This document shows positions 27,129 through 36,965 of a stretch of DNA of 64,000 bases, piece by piece. The stretch covers positions 24,606-88,605 of the forward strand of contig NZ_JAVHLD010000012.1 in the NCBI RefSeq assembly GCF_031082295.1, read 5' to 3'. Source of the DNA: Humidesulfovibrio sp. GTDB lineage: Bacteria > Desulfobacterota > Desulfovibrionia > Desulfovibrionales > Desulfovibrionaceae. The notes below the pieces were generated by a model. It was not told the DNA's origin and ran no database searches. It was given only the letters and a program-made list of their open reading frames with translations. Position 1 is the stretch's first letter, and the number at the start of each line of letters is the position of its first letter. Position numbers and translations under genes: made by a program.

Positions 27129-28169
27129 TTAAGCCAGCACCCGATAGCCGAACGGGCTCTTTCCCTCGAAAAATTTCACGTCCACGCCGGACAGGGCCGC
27201 GCCGAGCTCCCCGGCGAAGAGCCGCATCATCTCTTCCTCCAGGATGAAGTGGCCCACATCGAAGACCAGCCCCGGCGTCTCCATGGCGGGGTGGTGCTTC
27301 ACGTCGCCGCAGATGAACACGTCCGCGCCCGCGGCAAAGGCCGCCGGGATGAGCGAGGCCCCCGAACCCGTGGTGTAGCCCACGCGGCGGATCATCTCCG
27401 GCCTCGGCCCGCACTCGGCCCAGGCGAGCCCCTTGGCGCTGCCGCCAATGACTCCGGAGGGCCGCTGCACGCTGAACAGGGCCTTCTCCAGCAGCTTGGC
27501 GAAGTCCTCGTAGGGCAGGGGCTTGGGCAGGGAGCCCAGCTGGCCGAAGCCAACGCGCTCCAGCGGGGCCTCCAGGCGGCGCACCAGGAACTCCGGGCGC
27601 TTGCCGAAGATGCCCACAAGCCGCTCGGCGATGTCGTCCCAGGCGCGCTCCTCGCAGATGACGCGCACTTCCCCGGCGCTGCTCTGGGACACGGCGATGA
27701 CGCCCGGGGCGTCGGAAAGGGGCCGGGCCTCGCGCTCGGTGATGCGCGCCGGGGCCTGGAAGAAGACCTCCCGCGCGGGGAAGGACTGCACTGGCTCGAT
27801 GCTGGCGCAGTCGCTCAACTTCAGGGCGCGGCCAAGCCAGAAGGCCGGGCCGTCGGGCCTGCAGTCCAGGCTGGTGTGCGCGGTGTAGAGCCAGGCCCCG
27901 GCCTTCATGAACTGGCGCAGCACGGTGAGGTGCTGTCCGTCCTGGGTGGGCGCCTGGGCCTTGAAATACAGCGGGTGGTGGGTGATGACGAGGTCCGCGC
28001 CCCAGGCCAGGGCCTGAGCCATGTTCGCGGGGTGCGGGTCCAGGGTCACGGCGAGCTTCTTGATCTCGGGCCGCTCGCCCTTGATCTGCACGCGGGAGTT
28101 GTCCCAGTCGGCGGCGAAGGCCTCTGGAGCCAGGGAACGTATGGTGCTCAAGACTTTATCGGCGTTCAT
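27129..28169 (-). CDS. Nif3-like dinuclear metal protein (GTP cyclohydrolase I type 2 homologue)
   Basis: 346 aa with the conserved Nif3 set: DWDNSRVQI near residue 22, THHPL near 63, AHTSLD near 96, then GDVKHH and DVGHFILEEEMM near the end. These His/Asp/Glu residues hold two metal ions. A central insertion of about 110 residues (roughly 120-230, a PII-like cap domain in other members) is present. GTP cyclohydrolase activity is reported for one homologue only, so the real reaction is uncertain. GAGGGGG precedes ATG 28169. Confidence 0.88.
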   Translation of the reverse strand: MNADKVLSTIRSLAPEAFAADWDNSRVQIKGERPEIKKLAVTLDPHPANMAQALAWGADLVITHHPLYFKAQAPTQDGQHLTVLRQFMKAGAWLYTAHTSLDCRPDGPAFWLGRALKLSDCASIEPVQSFPAREVFFQAPARITEREARPLSDAPGVIAVSQSSAGEVRVICEERAWDDIAERLVGIFGKRPEFLVRRLEAPLERVGFGQLGSLPKPLPYEDFAKLLEKALFSVQRPSGVIGGSAKGLAWAECGPRPEMIRRVGYTTGSGASLIPAAFAAGADVFICGDVKHHPAMETPGLVFDVGHFILEEEMMRLFAGELGAALSGVDVKFFEGKSPFGYRVLA

Positions 28170-28185
28170 GCGACCCCCTCAAAAC

Positions 28186-28224
28186 GCAGATGCTCCCGTA
28201 GGGATTCCCCCTGGGAGCATCTGC
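28186..28224 (-). terminator. Terminator of the tRNA transcript, just upstream of nif3
   Basis: GCAGATGCTCCC (28186-28197) pairs perfectly with GGGAGCATCTGC (28213-28224), with a further AGGG/CCCT stem inside. On the reverse strand it is followed by GTTTTG. It ends the tRNA transcript and could also attenuate read-through into nif3, whose start is 17 nt further on. Confidence 0.65.
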
Positions 28225-28399
28225 TATCGCCTGCACAAGTCCGGGCGGCAAGTTTCAACGTCTTCGCTGCTGCGCGTATGGTCAATGTCAATCCTTGCGA
28301 TTTGGCCAGTCTGTTCTGGCCTTGCGCTGAAGCCGGTGTCGCGGCCCGCTTGGCCCGCCCGCGCCCCTGGGGTTGTCGCCCGGTGGCCTGTGGTCTGAC

Positions 28400-28475
28400 T
28401 GGTGGGCCAACCAGGGGTCGAACCTGGGACCATCCGGTTATGAGCCGGGGGCTCTACCAACTGAGCTATTGGCCC
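28400..28475 (-). tRNA. tRNA with CAT anticodon (Met elongator or Ile2)
   Basis: On the reverse strand a 76-nt cloverleaf is complete including the encoded CCA: acceptor GGGCCAA/TTGGCCC, D-arm AGCTCAGTTGGTAGAGC, anticodon arm CCGGCTCATAACCGG, variable ATGGT and T-arm CCAGGTTCGACCCCTGG. The CAT anticodon is used by elongator Met, initiator Met and lysidine-modified Ile2 tRNAs. The normal 1:72 pair rules out the typical initiator. I cannot separate Met from Ile2 by eye. Confidence 0.95.
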
Positions 28476-28563
28476 GTGTCCGTCCGAGCAGACTTATATA
28501 TCCGAAGCGCCGAGCGCCGTCAAGACGCAATGCCGCAGCCTCCGGCGCCGTGGTCCTGCGCGG

Positions 28564-29070
28564 TCAGCGCGCGCTTTTGATGATGCGCTCGATGAGTCCG
28601 GTGGTGGAATAGCCCTGCAACAGCGGCAGGCTCATGACCTGGCCTCCGGCGTTTTCCACGACCTCGCGGCCCACGATGCTCTCCTTGCCCCAGTCGCCGC
28701 CCTTGATGAGCACCTGGGGCTGTACGGCGCGGATGAGCTCAAGCGGCGTGTCCTGGTCGAAGATGACCACGAAGTCCACGGCCTCCAGCCCCGCCAGCAC
28801 AAAGGCGCGCGCGGCCTGGCTGTTCAGCGGGCGCCTGGCGCCCTTGGCGTCTTTCTTGATGCGCTTGACCGAGGCATCGGAGTTGAGGCCCACGATGAGG
28901 CCGTCGCCCAGGGCGCGCGCGCGCGCCAGCAGGTCCACGTGGCCCGGGTGCAGCAGGTCGAAGCAGCCGTTGGTGAACACCAGCCGGTAGCCGGCGGGCA
29001 GCACCCGGCGCATGGCCAGGAACTCTTCCAGGGTCATGAGTTTCGGGTGGAACAGGTCTTCGTCGTTCAT
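28564..29070 (-). CDS. Heptose-1-phosphate adenylyltransferase domain protein (HldE C-domain type)
   Basis: 168 aa cytidylyltransferase-fold enzyme with NGCFDLLHPGH at residues 34-44 (HxGH) and VLIKGGDWGKESIVG; the ADP-heptose enzymes RfaE2/HldE share these. It lacks the kinase half of bifunctional HldE, so the kinase must be encoded elsewhere. Its role would be activating glycero-manno-heptose 1-phosphate for lipopolysaccharide core. It is the last gene of a four-gene glycan operon, with its start 4 nt after the preceding stop. Confidence 0.88.
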   Translation of the reverse strand: MNDEDLFHPKLMTLEEFLAMRRVLPAGYRLVFTNGCFDLLHPGHVDLLARARALGDGLIVGLNSDASVKRIKKDAKGARRPLNSQAARAFVLAGLEAVDFVVIFDQDTPLELIRAVQPQVLIKGGDWGKESIVGREVVENAGGQVMSLPLLQGYSTTGLIERIIKSAR

Positions 29071-29074
29071 CGGT

Positions 29075-29860
29075 CTACCTCTTGGAATTTTTTGGCTGCA
29101 AATGCTCGGTGTGGCCCATGAGCGAGAGCTCCAGCCAGTCGTAGCCGAAGTCGAGGCAGGCCTCCTCGTCGCCCAGGACATCCTGCTTGCGGGCCTCGGT
29201 CATGTCCAGGCGGTCCATGAGCCCGGACTGGGCCAGGAAGGGCTGGAACTCGTCAGGCTGGTACAGGGCCAGCCCCGCCATGCCGAGCTGCTTCTGGCCA
29301 ATATGTCGGCCGGTGAGCGTCTCGAAGGCGCGCAGGTCCTCGGCCAGGGCCATATAACGGTCGTTGGCCTGGTTGTATGGCTCAAGGCCCTGGTCGTGCA
29401 TCCAGGCCGCGGCGTCGAAGTCCGTGCCTTCGTCGAACCCGTGGCAGTGGGCCTCGCGCGCCATGAAGATGCGCTCCACCACGTTCCCCTCGGCGTCGCG
29501 CTGGGTGGCCCGGCCAAGCGGATAGGTGCGGCAGGCCGAGGGCCTGTCCTGGTACACGGCGCAACCTGTTTCGCGCTGGAAGGGACAGTGGTGTCGGGCG
29601 TCGGCCAGCATGCGCATGTGCAGCATGGGCAGGCCCACCTCCGGCATGGCCATCAGGTTGGCGAAAAGGGTGATGAACTCACGCGAGGTCTGGCCCGTGG
29701 TGTGGCGGAGGCGCAACGCGTCGTAGGGCGTGAGCATGAGGTCCAGCGCCGAGCAGCAGGCCCCGAAGCAGGACACGCCGGGGTGGCAGGCGAAGCGGAA
29801 GCACTCGCCCGCCTTGAGCTCCTGGTGCTCGTTCAAGAACTGCTGGCTGGAGTCGGTCAT
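29075..29860 (-). CDS. YkgJ-type cysteine-cluster protein
   Basis: 261 aa. The N-terminal half has a zinc/iron-cluster motif of the YkgJ/CxxCxxCC family: ECFRFACHPGVSCFGACCSALD, then HHCPFQRETGCAVYQDRPSACRTYPLG. Eight or nine Cys are placed to bind metal. The C-terminal 120 residues are helical and not recognised. Function of the family is unknown. The start ATG overlaps the stop of the GT2 gene by 4 nt (ATGA), so translation is coupled to glycosyltransferase expression. Confidence 0.85.
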   Translation of the reverse strand: MTDSSQQFLNEHQELKAGECFRFACHPGVSCFGACCSALDLMLTPYDALRLRHTTGQTSREFITLFANLMAMPEVGLPMLHMRMLADARHHCPFQRETGCAVYQDRPSACRTYPLGRATQRDAEGNVVERIFMAREAHCHGFDEGTDFDAAAWMHDQGLEPYNQANDRYMALAEDLRAFETLTGRHIGQKQLGMAGLALYQPDEFQPFLAQSGLMDRLDMTEARKQDVLGDEEACLDFGYDWLELSLMGHTEHLQPKNSKR

Positions 29861-31608
29861 GCGTCTGGTCCTTCGGAATAGGTTGTGTCGAGCAGGGCCA
29901 GGCCCGCCGTCAGGTGCGCTTCCAGCCGCTGGGCCTGGGCCTCGATGTGCCGGGCGATCTCCTGGCGCGGGTGCATGCACTGCATCTTGTAGCGGTTGCC
30001 CGCAGCGCCCGCGCCCGCCGCTTCGGCCTGCGACGCGAGGCCCGAGCGCTTGCGGTGGCCCACCCTCAAGTGCCCCGTATACACGGCATTGGAGCCGGAA
30101 TCCAGCATTCGCAGGTCACGCTCGAAATCATCGTACTGCGAGGGGCCGAGGGCCAGGGAGAAACCGCCGCCAGCGGCGTTCGGCGCGTGGATCGCCTCGC
30201 GCCGGAACAGGTGGCAGCAGCCCGTCACCGAGGCGCAGGGGCTCACAAAGTCGAACAGGCCCCAGTCCGGGCCTTGCAGATGCGCGTCGCAAAGCCGGAA
30301 GGGGTTGGGGGTCAGGCTCTGGAAGTCCAGGTCCGGGCGGTCGCCGTTTTCATCGCAGGGGGCGTCCGCCGGGATGACCAGGTGTCCGGCGACGTTCTGG
30401 AGCAGGTGCGGGGCGTGGTGGTCGGCCACCTTGCAGCCCACGACCCCGGCCTCCGGGTGCCGCCGCAGGGCCGCGCCCAGCCGTCCCAGCCAGTCGCGGG
30501 ACAGAGCGACGTCGTCGTCTAGGTAGATGAGAACGTCGGCGGCCTTGGCCTCGGGCGTCGCGGCCAGCCAGTTGCGGGCCGCCGGCGCGCCGATGTTGAT
30601 GGGCAGGGTCACGCGCAGCAGGTTTTCCCCCGCGCGGTTGGCCCAGGCGTCAAGCACCTGGGGAGTGGCGTCCGTGCTGCCGTTGTCCAGCACCATGACC
30701 TTGGCGCCGTGCAGATCGGAATGAAGCAGGCTCGCCAGCGTGGCGTCCAGGTCCGCCGCCTTGTTCCAGGTGTACAGCATGATGAGCGCAGGCCCGGGCA
30801 GGGGCGCGAGCTCCCGGCGCAGGCCGCTTGCCGCGTCCGCAGCCACCTGTGCCAGATTGGCCTGCCAGGGCGCGGCCTTCAGGGCGCGCAGCAGGGGCGC
30901 GGCGGCGGCGGGCTCGTCGCCAGCGGCCAGCAGCGCAAGACCCGCGCGGGCGGGCGCGAAGCCCGGGCCGAAGAGTCCGTCGAGCGTGCGGAGGGAATCC
31001 AAGCAGGCGGCGGTGTCGCCGCGCAGGAAGGCCGCCTGGGCCTTCAGCGTTCCCGCCACGGGCGCCAGGGCGGGGGCCGCGTCCAAACCGCCCAACGCCG
31101 TGGTCTCCAGGGCCGCGCGGACATCCGGCTCTGCGGCGTAGAGCGCCAGGGCCAGGGCCTTCTCGCGCCAGAACAGCGCCGTGGGGGCCTTCTGCACCTG
31201 CACGGCCAGGAAGTCGGCCAGCTTCTGCGTGTCGCGCTGCTTGGCCAGGCGCTCGAAATAGGCCAGGCCTCCGTCCTTGGCTTCCGGCACGCGCCAGTTG
31301 TCCGCCACGGCGGCGAGGCCGGCGCGGGAGGCCTCGGGCAGCGGCAGCTCCGGGGCGGACAGGATCTCCGCCGCCAGCGGGCCGCTGAGCGGATTCTCGC
31401 CCCAGGCCCACAGCACCAGCTCCGCCGCCAGGGCGGTCAGGCGCGCGTGCTCGGACGGCTCCCCGGCCCCGCGCGCCAGCCCCAGGCACAAGGCCCCGGC
31501 CTGGGCAAGGTGCCGCCAGCCCGTGGACGAGAGCGCCAGCCGCCGCCGCACGGGCTCAGGCAGGGCGTCCCAGGCCCCGGTCAGGCTTTGGGCTAGCGGT
31601 GCTGACAT
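29857..31608 (-). CDS. GT2 glycosyltransferase with helical (TPR-like) N-terminal half
   Basis: 583 aa. Residues about 1-270 are Ala/Leu-rich helical repeats resembling TPRs (ALLFWREKALALALYAAEPD type). A GT2-fold glycosyltransferase occupies about 275-500: PALIMLYTWNKAADLDATLASL, VLDNGSTDATPQVL, and YLDDDVALSRDW with the DxD metal site. A C-terminal tail follows. ATG 31608 overlaps the upstream gene by 16 nt and has AGGAAGG before it. It probably adds a sugar to lipopolysaccharide or capsule. Acceptor unknown. Confidence 0.88.
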   Translation of the reverse strand: MSAPLAQSLTGAWDALPEPVRRRLALSSTGWRHLAQAGALCLGLARGAGEPSEHARLTALAAELVLWAWGENPLSGPLAAEILSAPELPLPEASRAGLAAVADNWRVPEAKDGGLAYFERLAKQRDTQKLADFLAVQVQKAPTALFWREKALALALYAAEPDVRAALETTALGGLDAAPALAPVAGTLKAQAAFLRGDTAACLDSLRTLDGLFGPGFAPARAGLALLAAGDEPAAAAPLLRALKAAPWQANLAQVAADAASGLRRELAPLPGPALIMLYTWNKAADLDATLASLLHSDLHGAKVMVLDNGSTDATPQVLDAWANRAGENLLRVTLPINIGAPAARNWLAATPEAKAADVLIYLDDDVALSRDWLGRLGAALRRHPEAGVVGCKVADHHAPHLLQNVAGHLVIPADAPCDENGDRPDLDFQSLTPNPFRLCDAHLQGPDWGLFDFVSPCASVTGCCHLFRREAIHAPNAAGGGFSLALGPSQYDDFERDLRMLDSGSNAVYTGHLRVGHRKRSGLASQAEAAGAGAAGNRYKMQCMHPRQEIARHIEAQAQRLEAHLTAGLALLDTTYSEGPDA

Positions 31609-33776
31609 GGCGCGCCTTCCTCAAGGCCTGACAGGGACATCTCCGCCGCCACCTGCCGGGCCAGGTCCTCGATGGGCAGGGGCTCGAACAGTGCCTCGCC
31701 GAAATAGGTGCGCAGCAGGGTGAGGGTCTTGGCGGCGTTGCCCAGGTGCCGGGCCACCAGCCGCCGGTTGACACGGCCCATGCGCAGGCGCAGGGCGGGG
31801 TCCTCGGCCAGCCGCGCCACGGCGTCGGCCAGGCCGGGCACGTCCTCGGACGCCCGCACGAAGCCGTTGACGCCGTCGTGCACCAGTTCGGGCATGCCGC
31901 CCACCTCGGTGACCACGGCGGGCAGCGAGCAGGCGAAGCCCTCCAGCAGCGCGTTGGGCAGGCTCTCCTGGCGCGAGGGCAGCACCAGGATGTCGGCGTC
32001 CCGCAGCTCGGCCAGCACGCCCGCGTGGGGCAGGTGTCCGGCCACGCGCAGGCGCAGGCGCAGCCCCGGCGTCACCAGTTCCTCGAAGGGCTTCATGTTG
32101 CGCACCCCGGCGGCCACGAACTCCAGGTCGCGCACGCCGCGGGCCACCAGCTCCGCCGCAGCGCGCAGGAACACGTCGAAGCCTTTCGCGGGGGCCTCAT
32201 TGCCCACGTAGAGCACCCGCGCGCCGCGCTTCTTGCGGGGCTGGCGCTCCGGCGGGAGCGTGCCGTTCTCCGGCAGAAAGGAGTTGTACACCAGCCGCAA
32301 CCGGTTCCGGGGCACCTGGTATTTGCGCAGCACCTCCGCGCACTTGAGCGAGTTCACGGTGACGCCCTGCGCCGCCAGGCAGTACAGCGCGAAGATGGTG
32401 TTGGGCGGGAAGATGACCCCGCGATTGACGAACAGGCTGAAGCGCGCGCCGCGCGCCTTGGCCAGGGCGGCGCTCTTGTAGGCCTTGGCGTGGAAGGTGT
32501 GCACCACATCGGCCTGCACGCGGGCCGCCAGCTCGGCCACGAAGGAGGCCGCGCGCACGTACTGCTTGAACCCGCCGAACTCCACCACCTCCACCGGGTT
32601 TTCGCCGGTGGCCAGGGGCACAAGCGCCGTGGCGATCTCCGAGCCGGGCGGGATCACCGCCGTGACGCGCAGGCCGCTTGCGCGCATGCCGAGGATGTTG
32701 TTGACCATCTGGCGCGAGCCGCCGGAGAGCTTTTCGGAGTCGGTCATGTACAGCACGCTGGCGATTTCCGGGCGCTTGCGCAGGTACTTGAAGAACAGCC
32801 GCGAGCTTAAGCTGCCCGAGTACATGCGCAGGCGGCTTTTGATCCACGCGCCGTTCTTGCTCTTGCCGACGCCTATCCGGTGGATGCGCATGGGATTCGT
32901 GCCGGACACGTTGGCGCTGCGCTCCAGGGTGAAGGCGGCGGTGAACCCGGCCTCGCGCAGGCAGGCTTCCGACAGCGCGTCGAACTGGCCCCAGGGCCAG
33001 CAGAAATACTGCTCGTCGCCGTAGCCGTTCACCTCGCGGATGCGCGCGTAGCAGCGCCTGAAGTCCTCCAGGCAGAAGGCCCGGCGCTCGGCGTCGGAGC
33101 GGCGGCGGTAGTACAGCCCCCCCCCGGCCTCAAGGCCGCCCTCCGTGGGCCAGTAGCCGTTGTAGACGTAGGCGCTGCCGGTCTCGAACTGCGGCAGGGC
33201 GCTTGGCTCGCAGCCCTGGCGCTGCGCCGGGGTGTAAATGCCCCAGGCGCTCCAGTGGGCGTGGGCGTCGGCCTGGCTGCCGGTCTGGATGAGGCTGCGG
33301 AAGCAGCCCTGGTGCCGGGCGCTGTGGCCGTGCACCTCGAAGCCGAAGTCGTGGACCATGGCTCGCAGCTCGGCCTCGTTCATGAACTGCGAGACGTCCC
33401 CGGCCTCCAGGGCGCGGCGGAAGGACTCCGGGGCGCTCAACAGCTCCGGGCCTCCGGCCTCCGGGGCGAGCTGGGGGCGCTTTTCGCCCGTGCCGATGAA
33501 GTCCGTGACGCAGAAGAACACGCCGGTCATGGAATACTTGGCCAGAAGCGGCGCGGCGATGGTCCAGTTGGACAGGTGGCAGTCATCGAAGGTGAGCACG
33601 CAGGCCTTGCCCGGAACGGGGGCGTTCCCGCGCAGGCAGGCCAGCATCTCCCGCGCGGAGATGGTCCGGTAGCCCGCGTCGCGGATGGCCGCCAGGTGCT
33701 CCTCGAAGCGCTCGGGCGTGTGGCCGTCGGTCCGGCTCACGTTGTGGTAGCAAAACACTGGAATGCTGTGCGGCAC
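31593..33776 (-). CDS. Polysaccharide deacetylase - GT4 glycosyltransferase fusion
   Basis: 727 aa. The N-terminal 330 residues are a CE4 deacetylase: FCYHNVS, LTFDDCHLSNW (metal Asp) and EVHGHSARHQG. The C-terminal 370 residues are a GT4 glycosyltransferase: TDSEKLSGGSRQMVNNIL, RVLYVGNEAPAKGFDVFLRA, and DILVLPSRQESLPNALLEGFACSLPAVVTEVGGMPELV, with the EX7E motif. GTG 33776 is taken as start because GAGGGAG sits 6 nt upstream and the protein then begins MPHSIPVFCYHN; the frame is open further upstream without an SD. It heads a four-gene operon. Confidence 0.88.
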   Translation of the reverse strand: MPHSIPVFCYHNVSRTDGHTPERFEEHLAAIRDAGYRTISAREMLACLRGNAPVPGKACVLTFDDCHLSNWTIAAPLLAKYSMTGVFFCVTDFIGTGEKRPQLAPEAGGPELLSAPESFRRALEAGDVSQFMNEAELRAMVHDFGFEVHGHSARHQGCFRSLIQTGSQADAHAHWSAWGIYTPAQRQGCEPSALPQFETGSAYVYNGYWPTEGGLEAGGGLYYRRRSDAERRAFCLEDFRRCYARIREVNGYGDEQYFCWPWGQFDALSEACLREAGFTAAFTLERSANVSGTNPMRIHRIGVGKSKNGAWIKSRLRMYSGSLSSRLFFKYLRKRPEIASVLYMTDSEKLSGGSRQMVNNILGMRASGLRVTAVIPPGSEIATALVPLATGENPVEVVEFGGFKQYVRAASFVAELAARVQADVVHTFHAKAYKSAALAKARGARFSLFVNRGVIFPPNTIFALYCLAAQGVTVNSLKCAEVLRKYQVPRNRLRLVYNSFLPENGTLPPERQPRKKRGARVLYVGNEAPAKGFDVFLRAAAELVARGVRDLEFVAAGVRNMKPFEELVTPGLRLRLRVAGHLPHAGVLAELRDADILVLPSRQESLPNALLEGFACSLPAVVTEVGGMPELVHDGVNGFVRASEDVPGLADAVARLAEDPALRLRMGRVNRRLVARHLGNAAKTLTLLRTYFGEALFEPLPIEDLARQVAAEMSLSGLEEGAPCQHR

Positions 33777-33920
33777 GCTGTACTCCCTCGCAAAACGCCT
33801 ACCAGACGCGGCCCACCCCGGCAAGGGCGCGGCGCACCACGACATTCGGCGGGCGCGCGGCAGCGGGAACGTTCATACGTCTATTGATAATATGCGCGGA
33901 TAAGGCTACAAGCCAAAGAT

Positions 33921-35498
<1,578 letters not shown>

Positions 35499-35507
35499 GC
35501 ACAGGCA

Positions 35508-35608
35508 CCAGGGGCTCCGCCCCACTGGAGTCCGCCGGGAGCCGAGCCTCCGGCGGCCGGGGGAAATGATTTCCCCCCGACCCCCCCCATTTGGCCGCCG
35601 GAGGCATC
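35508..35608. repeat. Short repeat element E upstream of photolyase gene
   Basis: CCAGGGGCTCCGCCCC at the left and GCCGCCGGAGGCATC at the right match the ends of the long elements. The middle holds CCGCCGGGAGCC..CCGGCGG and GGGGGAAATGATTTCCCCCC palindromes. It follows the stop of the sigma54 activator and precedes the photolyase gene, so it may act as a terminator and also carry the GGAGG close to the next start. Confidence 0.6.
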
Positions 35609-35627
35609 TCTTTCCCAAGGAGTGTCC

Positions 35628-36965
35628 ATGCATCCCGCCCGCGCAAGGCTCATCCACAGCAGACCACAACAAGATGGCCCAGTGGTCTACTGGATGCACC
35701 GCGAGCTGCGCGCGGCCGACAACTGGGCGCTGGCGCACGCGCTTGAACTGGCGCGGGAGCGCGGCAGGCCGTTGTGCGTGGCGTTCTGCCTGGCGCGGCA
35801 TTTCGGCCAGGCCAGGCCGGAGCATTTCGCGTTTCTGGTGCGTGGCCTGCGGGAGACTGCGGCGGCGCTGGAGGCTCTCGGCATCCCTCTGGCGCTGCTG
35901 CGCGGCGAGCCCGGGCGCGAGATTCCTGCGTTCGCGCGGTCTGTCGGGGCCGGGCTGGTGGTCACCGACGCCGACCCCACGAAGCCCAAGCGGGCCTGGC
36001 TGGCCGAGGCCCTGCCGAGGCTGGACGCGCCGGTGGTGGAGGTGGACGGGCGCAACGTGGTTCCCGTCCGCGCGGCCTCTGACAAGCGCGAGTACATGGC
36101 CCGCACCCTGCGGCCAAAGATCCAGCGCCTGCTGCCGGAGTTCCTGGACGAGTTCCCGGCCCTGGCGCCGCACCCGGTCGCGTGGGACGCGCCCCTGCCG
36201 CGAGCGGACTGGGAGGCGCTGAGCGCTGAGTTCGGCCCGCCACCCAAAGCCTTCGCGCCGGGGGAGGCCGCTGCCCAGGCCCGCCTGGACGCGTTTCTGC
36301 GCGACGGCCTGCCGCGCTATGCCGATGACCGCAACACGCCGGTGGAGCCGGCCTGCTCGCTGCTCTCGCCGTACCTGCACTTCGGCCAGCTTTCCGCCCA
36401 GCGGGTGGCGCTCAAAGTGCTGGCGGCCAGGAACGTTCCGGCCGAGGCCCGCGACGGTTTTCTGGAGCAGCTCATCGTGCGGCGCGAACTGGCCGAGAAT
36501 TTCTGCCTGCACACCCCGGACTACGACACGCCGGAGGCCTTCCCGGCCTGGGCGGCGGCCACGCTGGCAAAGCACCAGGACGACCCGCGTCCGCACCTGG
36601 CCAGCGAGGCCGAGCTGGAGGCCGGTGATACGCCGGACCCGCTTTGGAACGCGGCCCAGCGTCAACTGCTGGCCACCGGGCACATGCACGGCTGGCTCAG
36701 GATGTACTGGGCCAAGCAGATTCTGCTGTGGTCGCCGGACGCGGCCACGGCGCTGGCGCGCTGCCTGCGGCTCAACGACGCGCTGTCGCTCGATGGCCGC
36801 GACGTGAACGGGTACGCGGGGATGGCCTGGAGCATCGGCGGGGTGCACGACAGGCCCTGGCCGGAGCGGCCAGTGTTCGGGACCGTGCGCAGCATGACGC
36901 TCTCCGGCGCGCGCCGGAAGTTCGACGTGGCGGCCTTCGTGGAGCGCTGGTCGATCGGGCTTTAA
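35628..36965 (+). CDS. Class II CPD photolyase
   Basis: 445 aa FAD enzyme that repairs cyclobutane pyrimidine dimers with light. Diagnostic class II segments are present: VVYWMHRELRAADNWAL, EYMARTLRPKI, LHFGQLSAQRVAL, LRMYWAKQILLW, and DGRDVNGYAGMAWSIGGVHDRPW with RPVFGTVR. ATG 35628 follows CAAGGAG. The gene overlaps the convergent selD stop by 4 nt. A photolyase in an anaerobe suggests exposure to light in surface waters or sediments. Confidence 0.92.
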   Translation: MHPARARLIHSRPQQDGPVVYWMHRELRAADNWALAHALELARERGRPLCVAFCLARHFGQARPEHFAFLVRGLRETAAALEALGIPLALLRGEPGREIPAFARSVGAGLVVTDADPTKPKRAWLAEALPRLDAPVVEVDGRNVVPVRAASDKREYMARTLRPKIQRLLPEFLDEFPALAPHPVAWDAPLPRADWEALSAEFGPPPKAFAPGEAAAQARLDAFLRDGLPRYADDRNTPVEPACSLLSPYLHFGQLSAQRVALKVLAARNVPAEARDGFLEQLIVRRELAENFCLHTPDYDTPEAFPAWAAATLAKHQDDPRPHLASEAELEAGDTPDPLWNAAQRQLLATGHMHGWLRMYWAKQILLWSPDAATALARCLRLNDALSLDGRDVNGYAGMAWSIGGVHDRPWPERPVFGTVRSMTLSGARRKFDVAAFVERWSIGL

